This document shows, piece by piece, positions 1 through 6,204 of a DNA stretch of 8,578 nt. The stretch is from an uncultured Clostridia bacterium (GTDB taxonomy: Bacteria; Bacillota; Clostridia; Oscillospirales; Oscillospiraceae). The stretch is taken from contig CAMGPO010000031.1 in NCBI GenBank assembly GCA_946060825.1, positions 1 to 8,578 on the forward strand, in the 5' to 3' direction. The position numbers were made by a program, and so were the translations under genes. The first letter of the stretch is position 1. Every line of letters begins with the position of its first letter. Below the pieces are notes generated by a model, which was given only the letters and a program-made list of their open reading frames with translations, did not search any database and was not told the origin of the DNA.

Positions 1-537
1 GTCGCTGCCAGAGTCATAGTAGGACTGGCGGTACATATTGCCGCCGCCCTGCAGATTGCGGAGGGCCTGTTGGTACTCGGGGTTGTTTGGCTCCATGCTG
101 CAGGCAGACTGGAAATTCCGCCTTGCGTCATCCAGCCAGCCGCGGCGGTAGGCCACGGTACCGCAGAGGTAGTACCACTCGGCGTCCGGGTCCCGCACCG
201 TGCGCAGCAGATTGTCCGCCGTGTTCAGGTCGCCCTGGTTGATCGCCTGGCGGATGCGGACGTAGAGACTGTTGTTGGAGGCCGAATAGTAGCTGGCCCG
301 CTGGTAACTCTGGCTGTTCTGGCGCTGGTAGCTGGTCCCGCCGCCACCGGCACGGTTCCGGGTGATTGTGTCATAGGCCTCATTGATATCCTTCATTTTC
401 TCCTGGGCAAGGTCGGCCAGGGGGTTGTCCACATAGTTGTCGGGGTGGTATTTGCGGGCCAGATCGCGGTAGGCCCGTTTGACCTCCTCGTCCGATGCGT
501 TCGGAGAAACGCCCAGAGTCTCATAGGGATCCTTCAT
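1..537 (-). CDS. J-domain (Hsp40-type) co-chaperone with C-terminal TPR-like region, partial at left edge
   Basis: I translated this directly: 179 codons are open from the ATG at 537 to base 1, so the C-terminus is outside the window. Residues 1-62 form a J domain starting [10 protein letters not shown], with the diagnostic HPD tripeptide at 31-33 (KYHPDNY) and a helix III ending NEAYDTI. Residues 63-88 are a Gly/Ser/Gln/Tyr-rich linker. Residues 91-165 are helical with TPR-like spacing ([18 protein letters not shown], then [14 protein letters not shown]). There is no cysteine-rich zinc domain, so this is a class III J protein, not canonical DnaJ. J proteins stimulate the ATPase of DnaK and deliver clients; the TPR-like part probably chooses the partner. 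The ATG overlaps the stop of the DUF5685 gene as ATGA, and AGGTGA lies 6 bases upstream, which fixes the start and implies translational coupling. The client is unknown. Confidence 0.9.
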   Translation of the reverse strand, partial: MKDPYETLGVSPNASDEEVKRAYRDLARKYHPDNYVDNPLADLAQEKMKDINEAYDTITRNRAGGGGTSYQRQNSQSYQRASYYSASNNSLYVRIRQAINQGDLNTADNLLRTVRDPDAEWYYLCGTVAYRRGWLDDARRNFQSACSMEPNNPEYQQALRNLQGGGNMYRQSYYDSGSD

Positions 538-1412
538 GTTGTCACCTGTTTCTTTCTATGGTCAAATCTGCCCTCCGCCACCGCTTTCAACACAGCGGGA
601 AGGCCATAATAGATGATATTCTCTGTCACAGCGCCGCGGCGCGTTCGTTCCATCAGCTCAAAGGCCGAGGCCGCAAGATCGATGGAAGCGTCCATAAGTT
701 CCAGCAGATACCGCTTGTCCGCCGGATGCAGAGCGCCGTCCGTCACCGTGAAACGGCAGCGCAGTGGGTTGTAGGCGTCCCGGCGGCAGTCCTTCGGGAG
801 ATCGTCCAGGGCATCGGCCAGATAGACATAGCGGCCGACCTGATAGAGAAGCTGCTCCGCAGGGCGGCGCATCGCGGGATCGCTCCACCAGGCCGCACAG
901 CCCTGCAGGATGGCGGCAAAGGTATCCGCCGTCTCATCGATGCTGTCCGAGCGCCGCTGTTCCAGCTCGTCCAGCCGGGCAAGCTGGGTGCGGATCCGGG
1001 CGTCCATCTCCGGCAGCGCCGCTGCGGCACGGCGATAGGCCCGGCGGAGAAAAAGCCGGCCAATCCCGGCGCCAATCCGACGGAACAATCCGCCGTCCTT
1101 CTGCTCGTCCCGAAGCTTCCACCAGGTAAGGAGCATCGTCAGATCGGCCGTATACTCCATGGCGGCGTCCGGCGGATGGCAGGGCTTCCGGCAGACCACA
1201 CCTGCAGGGCACCAGTGTTTTTCCGCCTTTGCCGCCTCGCCATCCATGGTCAGAAGGCCGTAAAGAAAGGTCATATCATAGTTCAGGAGAAAGCGGGCCA
1301 CGAAGCCGTGCCGCTTGCCGAGACAGTGGCAGAGGCCACAGTAATCCTGCTGCCAGAGATTCAGGTCGCGGACCTTCAATTCCTCCTGAAGTGGGCGTAC
1401 ATATCCAAACAT
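534..1412 (-). CDS. DUF5685 family protein, cysteine-rich, all-alpha, function unknown
   Basis: This 292-residue protein matches what I recall of DUF5685: an MFGYVRPL start, YCGLCHCLG at 24-32, and a late [12 protein letters not shown] block. Six cysteines sit near the N-terminus: C25, C28, C30 and C68, C74, C78 (CxxCxC, then Cx5CxxxC), enough for a metal or FeS site. The rest is predicted helical, with no signal peptide and no clear membrane segment. Two acidic helical motifs stand out: [10 protein letters not shown] at 99-108, and D200, D203, D204, D208 followed by AYNPL. That pairing resembles the two Asp-rich motifs of head-to-head isoprenoid synthases (squalene/phytoene synthase type). 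This is my inference from pattern only; no activity is established. The start is ATG with AGGAA 7 bases upstream, 2 bp after the RseC-family stop. The stop overlaps the J-protein start (ATGA). Confidence 0.85.
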   Translation of the reverse strand: MFGYVRPLQEELKVRDLNLWQQDYCGLCHCLGKRHGFVARFLLNYDMTFLYGLLTMDGEAAKAEKHWCPAGVVCRKPCHPPDAAMEYTADLTMLLTWWKLRDEQKDGGLFRRIGAGIGRLFLRRAYRRAAAALPEMDARIRTQLARLDELEQRRSDSIDETADTFAAILQGCAAWWSDPAMRRPAEQLLYQVGRYVYLADALDDLPKDCRRDAYNPLRCRFTVTDGALHPADKRYLLELMDASIDLAASAFELMERTRRGAVTENIIYYGLPAVLKAVAEGRFDHRKKQVTT

Positions 1413-1414
1413 TT

Positions 1415-1822
1415 CTATTCCTGTACAAATCCGGTGATCCGGAAAGTTGTCTCTCTTCTGCGTTCCAGATGCCGGTTCCAGAGAAGAGCCGGCACCACGC
1501 CAAGGGCAAAGCCCAGGCTGCCGGACAGTCCCGGCACGAATCCAACCGCCGTACCAAGGAAATAGCCGGCAAAAAACAGCAGCAGCGGCACCAGATAGAC
1601 AATCAGCGCGGAAACAAGGACGGATTTCGTGTCGGTCTCCACCGTCACATGGTCCCCCGGCTGGGCACCGATGGGGTTTTGCGCCCGGACAAACAGCTTC
1701 TCCCGGACGGCGCCGCAGCCGCCGCAGCGGTGACAGTCACCGCTGCAGGCGCTCTGCCGCTCCAGAAACACCTCTGCGTAGCCCGGGTCCAGTTCCCGCG
1801 TGACCTGAACGGTCTGCCGCAT
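1415..1822 (-). CDS. RseC/SoxR-reducing system (PF04246-type) membrane protein
   Basis: A 135-residue protein with the usual size and layout of the SoxR_RseC family. Residues 1-60 are a soluble N-terminal part holding a cysteine cluster C26, C30, C33, C36 (SACSGDCHRCGGCGA), then two membrane helices at about 68-90 and 95-115 and a basic tail (RHLERRR). In Proteobacteria, relatives take part in reducing SoxR and in RpoE control. In Clostridia they often accompany electron-transfer genes, and the role here is not established. A redox-active or metal-binding cysteine site facing the cytoplasm is a reasonable inference. The ATG at 1822 follows the cdaR stop by 2 bp and has a GGAAGGGG ribosome site inside the cdaR end. 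The stop TAG is 2 bp before the DUF5685 start, so the gene is clearly inside the operon. Confidence 0.85.
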   Translation of the reverse strand: MRQTVQVTRELDPGYAEVFLERQSACSGDCHRCGGCGAVREKLFVRAQNPIGAQPGDHVTVETDTKSVLVSALIVYLVPLLLFFAGYFLGTAVGFVPGLSGSLGFALGVVPALLWNRHLERRRETTFRITGFVQE

Positions 1823-1824
1823 AT

Positions 1825-3117
1825 CTACGGCGCCCCTTCCGTCGCTTCCGGATCCCCGGTCCTGGCGTCCAGATCTTCCTGAGAGATCAGCGTCGTCATC
1901 ACGCTGTAGGATCCCAGCGCGCCGCTGTTCGGATGGTTGTCGATGTAAATATCCACATCGTTGATGGTATAGCTGCCAGCCACGCCGCTGATGTTGCCGA
2001 GATCCGCCACCACACGGATGTCCGAGGACGTGATGCTCTTGATGTCTTCGCTGGGGCCGCGCACCGTAATCAGCAGAGATTCCGGCACAGCATCGGCCAC
2101 AAATCCGGCCGGAACGTTGATAAATTCAAAATTCGTGACCCGGATGTTGGTCGAGGACAGGCCGCTCAGGGCGACGGTCACAGTCGCCTCCACCTCGCCG
2201 CTCTCATTCTTCACGCCATCCGGCAGGACAATGGGATAGGTCTTGGTCGTGTCCACAAGGATGGTCGAGAGATTTTCCCGTCCGAGAACGATCTGATTGA
2301 GTCCGTCCAGAAGTTTCTCGTCGCCGGAGATCGTGATGGAGGGCGGGTTGGCCTTCCAGGTCACATTCTCATCCGTTGCGCCGCCGCCCGCCGTGAATTC
2401 CACAACCAGCGGGACTTCCTTGTGCTTCACAACGTTGACTGTCACGCTGATGGTCTCCATTTCCAGCTCTACGCCGGTTGCATCCACCGGATCGCCGGCC
2501 GAATTGACCAGGGTGAATTCCATGTTCCGGGTGGTGCTTGAGGTCATATCCTGATCCTCCACGATAATCAGCGCCGCGCTGATATCCTCCAGCGTTTTCT
2601 CCGTGCCCGTGATACTGATCGCGTCAAAGGCCGGCTCCGTGGAGGCGAGCATATAGCCGTCGGCAGTGGAACCGAGGAAGGCCACCTTGACCGGGATCTC
2701 CCGGGTAATCAGGCGCTCGATTTTGATGTTGACACTCTCCGGCGTCTTGCGGTCGGTGCTGATGCTGCCAACCTGCACCGAGTCCGGATAGGTAATGGTA
2801 TAATTCCGGTTGTATTCTCCCTCCATGTTAATCTTGGAGACGTCGACCGTCAGGGTGATATTGTCGCGGTTGAGGCTCTGTACCACAGTTCTGCGGCCAG
2901 TCACCTGCAGATTCACCGTGGTGTCCGCGCCCTCCGCGATCGTGAGGTTCTGTTCCCGCAGCGTTTCCACGCCGGTGAAGGTGATCGGGATATTGTAAAT
3001 GGTTTCGCTCTTCTCCTGACTCACGACCGTCACCACATAGACCCAGAGAAATATGGACGCGACCAAGGAAATCAGCATACAGATCAATTTACTTCGTTTC
3101 ATCTTCAGCTTCTTCAT
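1825..3117 (-). CDS. cdaR: CdaR, YbbR-domain regulator of the diadenylate cyclase CdaA
   Basis: A 430-residue protein: short basic N-terminus (MKKLKMKRSK), one membrane helix at 11-33, then an extracytoplasmic chain of four YbbR-like beta repeats at about 39-135, 139-230, 233-318 and 325-411. Each begins with a strand such as REIPVKV, KEVPLVVEF or NIRVTNFEF and carries a central ITG/ITISG/VRG turn (ISITGTEKTL, ITISGDEKLL, ITVRGPSEDI). In Firmicutes CdaR binds CdaA at the membrane and modulates cyclic di-AMP output. The order directly after cdaA is the conserved one. The ATG at 3117 lies inside the cdaA end, a 29-base overlap. GAGGGGG about 7 bases upstream supports it over the second Met (residue 6, base 3102), which has no ribosome site. 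glmM, often the third gene of this cluster, is absent. Confidence 0.94.
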   Translation of the reverse strand: MKKLKMKRSKLICMLISLVASIFLWVYVVTVVSQEKSETIYNIPITFTGVETLREQNLTIAEGADTTVNLQVTGRRTVVQSLNRDNITLTVDVSKINMEGEYNRNYTITYPDSVQVGSISTDRKTPESVNIKIERLITREIPVKVAFLGSTADGYMLASTEPAFDAISITGTEKTLEDISAALIIVEDQDMTSSTTRNMEFTLVNSAGDPVDATGVELEMETISVTVNVVKHKEVPLVVEFTAGGGATDENVTWKANPPSITISGDEKLLDGLNQIVLGRENLSTILVDTTKTYPIVLPDGVKNESGEVEATVTVALSGLSSTNIRVTNFEFINVPAGFVADAVPESLLITVRGPSEDIKSITSSDIRVVADLGNISGVAGSYTINDVDIYIDNHPNSGALGSYSVMTTLISQEDLDARTGDPEATEGAP

Positions 3118-3997
3118 GGTCTGCCCCCTCTCGCGCTGCTTTCCGGTCGGTAATCCAGGTTCGGATCTGGGTAAGCAGTCCGTCCTCCTCGCTCTCGTCC
3201 ATGATGCTCTGCAGCTCCGCCTGCAGCAGTTTCTGCAGGGTTTCCGGCGTCAGTCCCCGCTTGAGCATACCGCCAACGGCAACGGAGATGATACCCGTCT
3301 CCTCCGAGACGATGACAACCACAGCGTCACTGGCCTCGCTCATGCCGATACCGGCCCGGTGCCGGGTGCCAAGGTCACTGCTGATGGTCGTACTCTCTGT
3401 CAGCGGCAGTACACAGCCTGCGGCCGCAATGCGGTTCCGCCGTATGATAACGGCGCCGTCGTGCAGAGATGCCTTGGTGAAAAACAGGTTGCGAAGCAGC
3501 TCTGTGGAAATCTCCGCGTCAATGATCGTGCCGGTCTTGAAATAATCGTCCAACGCAACCTCCCGCTCAAAGACCAGCAGCACGCCGGTTTTCTCCCGGG
3601 CCATGATTTCACAGGCCGTGACCGTCCTGGCGATCGATTGCTCCGTTGCATTCAGCGTGTTTTTTCGGTTGGTCAGCATAGACAGGGACTGGGTGCCGAT
3701 GCGTTCCAGCAGCCGGCGCAGCTCCGGCTGAAACACGATCACAAGGGCGATCACGCCGATTTCCAGAATATTGGTCAGGATGAAATTCAGCATCCGCATT
3801 TTTGCCACGCCAGTCAGCCAGGTCACAAGCAGCATCACGACGATGGCCGAAACAATCCGGATGGCGCTGGAGGACTGGATGCGCAGAAGAATCACATAGA
3901 TGATGGCCGCAACGATCAGAATGTCGAGAATGTCAGCCAATCCGATAGAGGAAATCAGGGAGCGCATCCCATCGAAGAAAGTTGAGATCGTTGTCAC
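3089..3997 (-). CDS. cdaA: CdaA, membrane diadenylate cyclase (cyclic di-AMP synthase)
   Basis: Makes cyclic di-AMP from two ATP at the cytoplasmic face of the membrane. The 302-residue protein has three N-terminal membrane helices (about 21-39, 45-62, 70-89; ADILDILIVAAIIYVILL is typical of CdaA), a linker helix (FQPELRRLLERIG), and a DisA_N catalytic domain from about 110. Both catalytic signatures are present: DGA at 180-182 (LHDGAVIIRRNRI) and RHR at 212-214 (LGTRHRAGIGMSE), followed by VVVIVSEETG. The C-terminal tail is acidic (EEAEDETK). The start is GTG at 3997, with GGTGAG 6 bases upstream. An in-frame TAA lies upstream and the next Met (residue 11) would cut into the usual N-terminus. 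It is first in its operon, with its own promoter just upstream, and overlaps cdaR by 29 bases. Confidence 0.96.
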   Translation of the reverse strand: MTTISTFFDGMRSLISSIGLADILDILIVAAIIYVILLRIQSSSAIRIVSAIVVMLLVTWLTGVAKMRMLNFILTNILEIGVIALVIVFQPELRRLLERIGTQSLSMLTNRKNTLNATEQSIARTVTACEIMAREKTGVLLVFEREVALDDYFKTGTIIDAEISTELLRNLFFTKASLHDGAVIIRRNRIAAAGCVLPLTESTTISSDLGTRHRAGIGMSEASDAVVVIVSEETGIISVAVGGMLKRGLTPETLQKLLQAELQSIMDESEEDGLLTQIRTWITDRKAAREGADHEEAEDETK

Positions 3998-4036
3998 AGT
4001 CTGCTCACCAGCTTCTTTCAGGCATAATTATGATTT

Positions 4037-4065
4037 ATTATAACTGATTTCTCCTCCGATTACAA
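4037..4065 (-). promoter_or_regulatory. Sigma-A-type promoter of the cdaA operon
   Basis: On the minus strand, TTGTAA (4065-4060) and a perfect TATAAT (4042-4037) are separated by 17 bases. Transcription should begin near 4030, about 33 bases before the cdaA GTG. The element overlaps the last codons and the stop of the cysteine desulfurase gene, so the two groups sit tail-to-promoter with no visible terminator between them. Spacing and -10 are consensus; the -35 matches 4 of 6. Confidence 0.72.
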
Positions 4066-5201
4066 GGGCATCCTGCCGGTTTCTTCTTCTTTCCTCCGCC
4101 CAGCTCCGCCACCGCGGCGGCAAAGCAGTCGATCTCCCGCTCCGTCGTGAACGCCGAAGTGCTGAGACGAACGGTACCCGTTTCCAGGGTTCCGGCGGCG
4201 GCGTGGGCCAGAGGCGCGCACTGAAGGCCGGCCCGAACAGCAATCCCCTTCCGTGCCAGCCCTTCCGCCGCCGTCTCGCAGTCCATCCCAGAGAATTGGA
4301 CGGAGAGGACGCCGGCCTGATCCGGCCCCGCGAAGATGCGGATCCCCTCCAGCCTTTCCAGCTGTCTGACCACCCGCCGCACCAGCAGCGCCTCCCGCTC
4401 CGCGACGGTCTCCGGGCCTGTGCGCTGTACAAACCGGAGCCCCGCCTCCAGTCCCGCGATGCCAGGCACGTTGGCAGTCCCCGGCTCGAGGCGGTCCGGC
4501 AGGAAGTCCGGCATTTCCAGTTGCTGAGACAGACTGCCGGTGCCGCCCTCCACCAGCGTCCGCTCCGGTACTCGGCCGCAGATCAGCACACCGGTGCCCT
4601 GAGGACCGTAGAGCCCCTTGTGCCCCGGCATGGCCAGATAGGCCGCCCCCAGCTCCCGCAGGGACAGGGGCAGGATTCCTGCCGACTGGGCGGCGTCTAC
4701 GATCAAGGGAACATTCCGCTCCCGGCAGAGGGCAGCAATCCCTTCCAGCGGCAGAATAAAACCGAACACGTTGGAGACATGGGTGCAGATCACCGCCCTG
4801 GTATCCTGCGTCACGGCCTCCCGGAAGGCCGCCAGCGTCCCTGCCCGGTCAAAGAGTTTGCTCTCCGCCACGAAAATAGAGGCGCCGACGGCAGCCAGAG
4901 GCCGCATGACCGCGTTATGCTCAAATGCGGAGACGACCACGCGGTCGCCAGGCCCGACCAGGCTTTTGATGGCGATGTTAAGGCTGTGGGTGGCGCTGGA
5001 AGTAAACGCCACCTGCTCCGGCTCACAGGAAAAGAAGTCTGCGAACCGCTCCCGGCAGCGATAGACGGTCTCCGCCGCCTCCATGGCCTCCCGGTACCCG
5101 CCCCGGCCGGGGCTGGCGCAGCGCTCCATGGCCCGCAGCATGGCGGCGCGCACCTCCGGCGGTTTCTGGAAAGAGGTAGCCGCACTGTCCAGATAGATCA
5201 C
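4038..5201 (-). CDS. Cysteine desulfurase family protein (class V aminotransferase fold, PLP enzyme)
   Basis: A 387-residue enzyme expected to release sulfur (or selenium) from cysteine (or selenocysteine) onto an active-site cysteine. Visible landmarks: MIYLDSAAT start, TSSATHSLN (67-75) for cofactor phosphate binding, EHN at 94-96 with the ring-stacking His95, IVDAAQSAG with Asp169 and Gln172, the PLP lysine K195 in MPGHKGLYGPQG, and the catalytic C328 in RAGLQCAPLAH. This fits the small desulfurase subfamily I know as TIGR01977, rather than NifS/IscS or SufS. The GTG start at 5201 overlaps the DUF3343 stop (GTGA), with GGAGGAGG 7 bases upstream. The pairing suggests that DUF3343 accepts or carries the released chalcogen (inference). 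The tail from residue 371 (KKKK, then C378-P-C380, then RRR) is basic and carries an extra CxC; its DNA also holds the cdaA promoter. Confidence 0.92.
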   Translation of the reverse strand: MIYLDSAATSFQKPPEVRAAMLRAMERCASPGRGGYREAMEAAETVYRCRERFADFFSCEPEQVAFTSSATHSLNIAIKSLVGPGDRVVVSAFEHNAVMRPLAAVGASIFVAESKLFDRAGTLAAFREAVTQDTRAVICTHVSNVFGFILPLEGIAALCRERNVPLIVDAAQSAGILPLSLRELGAAYLAMPGHKGLYGPQGTGVLICGRVPERTLVEGGTGSLSQQLEMPDFLPDRLEPGTANVPGIAGLEAGLRFVQRTGPETVAEREALLVRRVVRQLERLEGIRIFAGPDQAGVLSVQFSGMDCETAAEGLARKGIAVRAGLQCAPLAHAAAGTLETGTVRLSTSAFTTEREIDCFAAAVAELGGGKKKKPAGCPCNRRRNQL

Positions 5202-5452
5202 AGCACAACCTCCTCCAGCGCGCCGCCTTCCAGCACGCGGTAGACTGCCTGATAGGCGATCTGATGCTCCCGCAGGATTTCTACCGCCGGCCAGAGGTCG
5301 GCTTCAGGAATGGCCAGCGAGTAGCCGCAGCCGCGGGCAGCCATTTCTTTCGGCGTCCGGCGCAGGTCCGCCGCAATGCCGCGGCTCTGCAGCGCCCGCT
5401 GGCCGCTCTGCGCCCGCGTCAGCGATAAAAAGGTAAACAGATATTCCGTCAT
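5198..5452 (-). CDS. DUF3343 putative Se/S carrier-like protein
   Basis: An 84-residue cytoplasmic protein with the DUF3343 pattern: a short ferredoxin-like alpha/beta fold beginning MTEYLFTFLS, a helix (RAQSGQRALQSRGI), then RRTPKEM and the conserved ARGCGYSLAI with a single cysteine, C42. The C-terminal half (AVEILREHQIAYQAVYRV) completes the fold. Proteins of this family are annotated as putative selenium/sulfur carriers and often lie beside small cysteine desulfurases. Here the stop overlaps the desulfurase GTG, so both are made together, and C42 is the likely point of chalcogen attachment (inference). The ATG at 5452 has GGGAGGG about 8 bases upstream. The 60 bases in front contain no convincing -35/-10 pair, only a weak TAAGAT at 5477-5472, so how the pair is transcribed is unclear. 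Confidence 0.88.
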   Translation of the reverse strand: MTEYLFTFLSLTRAQSGQRALQSRGIAADLRRTPKEMAARGCGYSLAIPEADLWPAVEILREHQIAYQAVYRVLEGGALEEVVL

Positions 5453-5509
5453 AAGGCTTCCCTCCCGCCCTATCTTATGCGGCAGCCTCCGGTTTCGACT
5501 GTTCCCCCG

Positions 5510-5542
5510 AAAAAAGTCCCGGATCTCTCGATCCGGGACTTT
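5510..5542 (-). terminator. Intrinsic terminator of the murD-ispD-ispF-orf58 operon
   Basis: A perfect 12-bp inverted repeat (5542-5531 pairing with 5524-5513) has a 10-bp core AGTCCCGGAT/ATCCGGGACT and a 6-base loop. It is followed on the minus strand by a run of six T (5515-5510), the first three of which sit in the stem base. It begins 2 bases after the stop of the 58-residue gene. The plus-strand side has no T run, so it acts in the minus direction only. Confidence 0.93.
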
Positions 5543-5544
5543 GG

Positions 5545-5721
5545 TTACGCTTCCTCTTCCTCTTCTTCCGTCTGGGCTTTCTTCTTTTTATTCCGGCACA
5601 AAACGAACAGAACAATCCCGCCAGTCAGCAGAACCGCTGCCGCAGCCAGAATCCAGATCACCTTTTTATCTGCAAACACCTTCATCGGGCCATCCGCGCT
5701 GTGAATGAATCCAAAACTCAT
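5545..5721 (-). CDS. Small single-pass membrane protein (58 residues), unknown function
   Basis: I found this by reading the gap between ispF and the terminator. The ATG at 5721 lies 3 bases after the ispF stop and has AAAGGAG 8 bases upstream, inside the ispF end. The frame runs 58 codons to TAA at 5547-5545, 2 bases before the terminator hairpin. The product has a short N-terminal part (MSFGFIHSADGPMKVFADKK), one hydrophobic helix at about 21-42 (VIWILAAAAVLLTGGIVLFV), then KKKK at 45-48 and six Glu at 52-57. The Lys cluster after the helix suggests a cytoplasmic C-terminus by the positive-inside rule. I recognise no family. The ribosome site, the tight spacing and the terminator right after the stop support a real gene. 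It may be a partner or stabiliser of a membrane enzyme, or a lineage-specific protein. Confidence 0.8.
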   Translation of the reverse strand: MSFGFIHSADGPMKVFADKKVIWILAAAAVLLTGGIVLFVLCRNKKKKAQTEEEEEEA

Positions 5722-5724
5722 ACT

Positions 5725-6204
5725 TTACGCTCCTTTCCGCTCGAGAAGGCAGACCGCCTGGGCGGCCATGCCCTCGCCGCTTCCTGTAAATCCCAAATGC
5801 TCCTCCGTGGTTGCCTTCACGCTGACCTGCCCCGGCTGAAGTCCGAGGACGGCGGCGATGTTCGCTGCCATCCGCGGCAGGTGGGCCGCCAGCCTGGGCC
5901 GCTGGGCCACAATCGTGGAGTCAATGTTCTCCACGCGCCAGCCCGCTATGTCCAGCCGCCGACCGACCTCTGCCAGCAGCACCAAGCTGTCGCAGCCGAG
6001 GTAGCGATCGTCGGTGTCCGGGAACAGCTTGCCGATGTCTCCCAGGGCCGCCGCCCCAAGAAGGGCGTCCATGACCGCGTGGACGAGGACATCGGCGTCG
6101 GAGTGGCCGTCGAGCCCCAGCTCCCAGGGAATCTCCACCCCGCCGAGAATCAGCTTCCGGCCCGCCTTCAGCCGGTGGACGTCATAGCCCTGTCCGATCC
6201 TCAT
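5725..6204 (-). CDS. ispF: IspF, 2-C-methyl-D-erythritol 2,4-cyclodiphosphate synthase
   Basis: Fifth enzyme of the non-mevalonate (MEP) isoprenoid pathway. It cyclises CDP-methylerythritol 2-phosphate, releasing CMP, in the cytoplasm as a homotrimer. The 159-residue length is standard. The metal ligands are visible: D8 and H10 in GYDVH, and H42 in [11 protein letters not shown]. Also present are [10 protein letters not shown] (56-65), the [12 protein letters not shown] strand, and [12 protein letters not shown] (130-141), which shapes the nucleotide pocket. The ATG at 6204 overlaps the ispD stop (ATGA), so the two consecutive-pathway enzymes are translationally coupled but not fused. The stop is 3 bases before the 58-residue membrane gene. 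Confidence 0.98.
   Translation of the reverse strand: MRIGQGYDVHRLKAGRKLILGGVEIPWELGLDGHSDADVLVHAVMDALLGAAALGDIGKLFPDTDDRYLGCDSLVLLAEVGRRLDIAGWRVENIDSTIVAQRPRLAAHLPRMAANIAAVLGLQPGQVSVKATTEEHLGFTGSGEGMAAQAVCLLERKGA

Noticed and set aside
495..1565. Plus-strand open frame of 356 codons opposite DUF5685 and the RseC-family gene
   Set aside because: It crosses two real genes on the other strand and shows no domain; a GC-driven shadow.
3053..3985. Long plus-strand open frame opposite cdaA
   Set aside because: Antisense to CdaA with its DGA and RHR motifs; the product is His/Gln/Asp-rich with no family features.
4002..4025. Mini reading frame MPERSW in the cdaA leader, minus strand
   Set aside because: Six codons, with no ribosome site on the expected transcript (the GGAGGAG lies upstream of the predicted start). 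No attenuator hairpin accompanies it, so chance is the simplest reading.
3998..4036. A riboswitch in front of cdaA
   Set aside because: The predicted leader is only about 33 bases, too short for a ydaO-type or other known riboswitch.
4028..4432. Minus-strand 134-codon frame overlapping the desulfurase end
   Set aside because: Out-of-frame shadow of the desulfurase, rich in Arg, Ser and Trp, with no independent start signal.
4203..5243. Long plus-strand open frame opposite the cysteine desulfurase
   Set aside because: Antisense shadow of a well-supported PLP enzyme; composition is rich in Arg, Pro, Gln and Gly, typical of such shadows, with no ribosome site of note.
5543..5721. Reading the 58-residue protein as a sortase-anchored surface protein tail
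   Set aside because: There is no LPXTG-type motif before the helix and no signal peptide. The hydrophobic helix plus charged tail alone is not enough.
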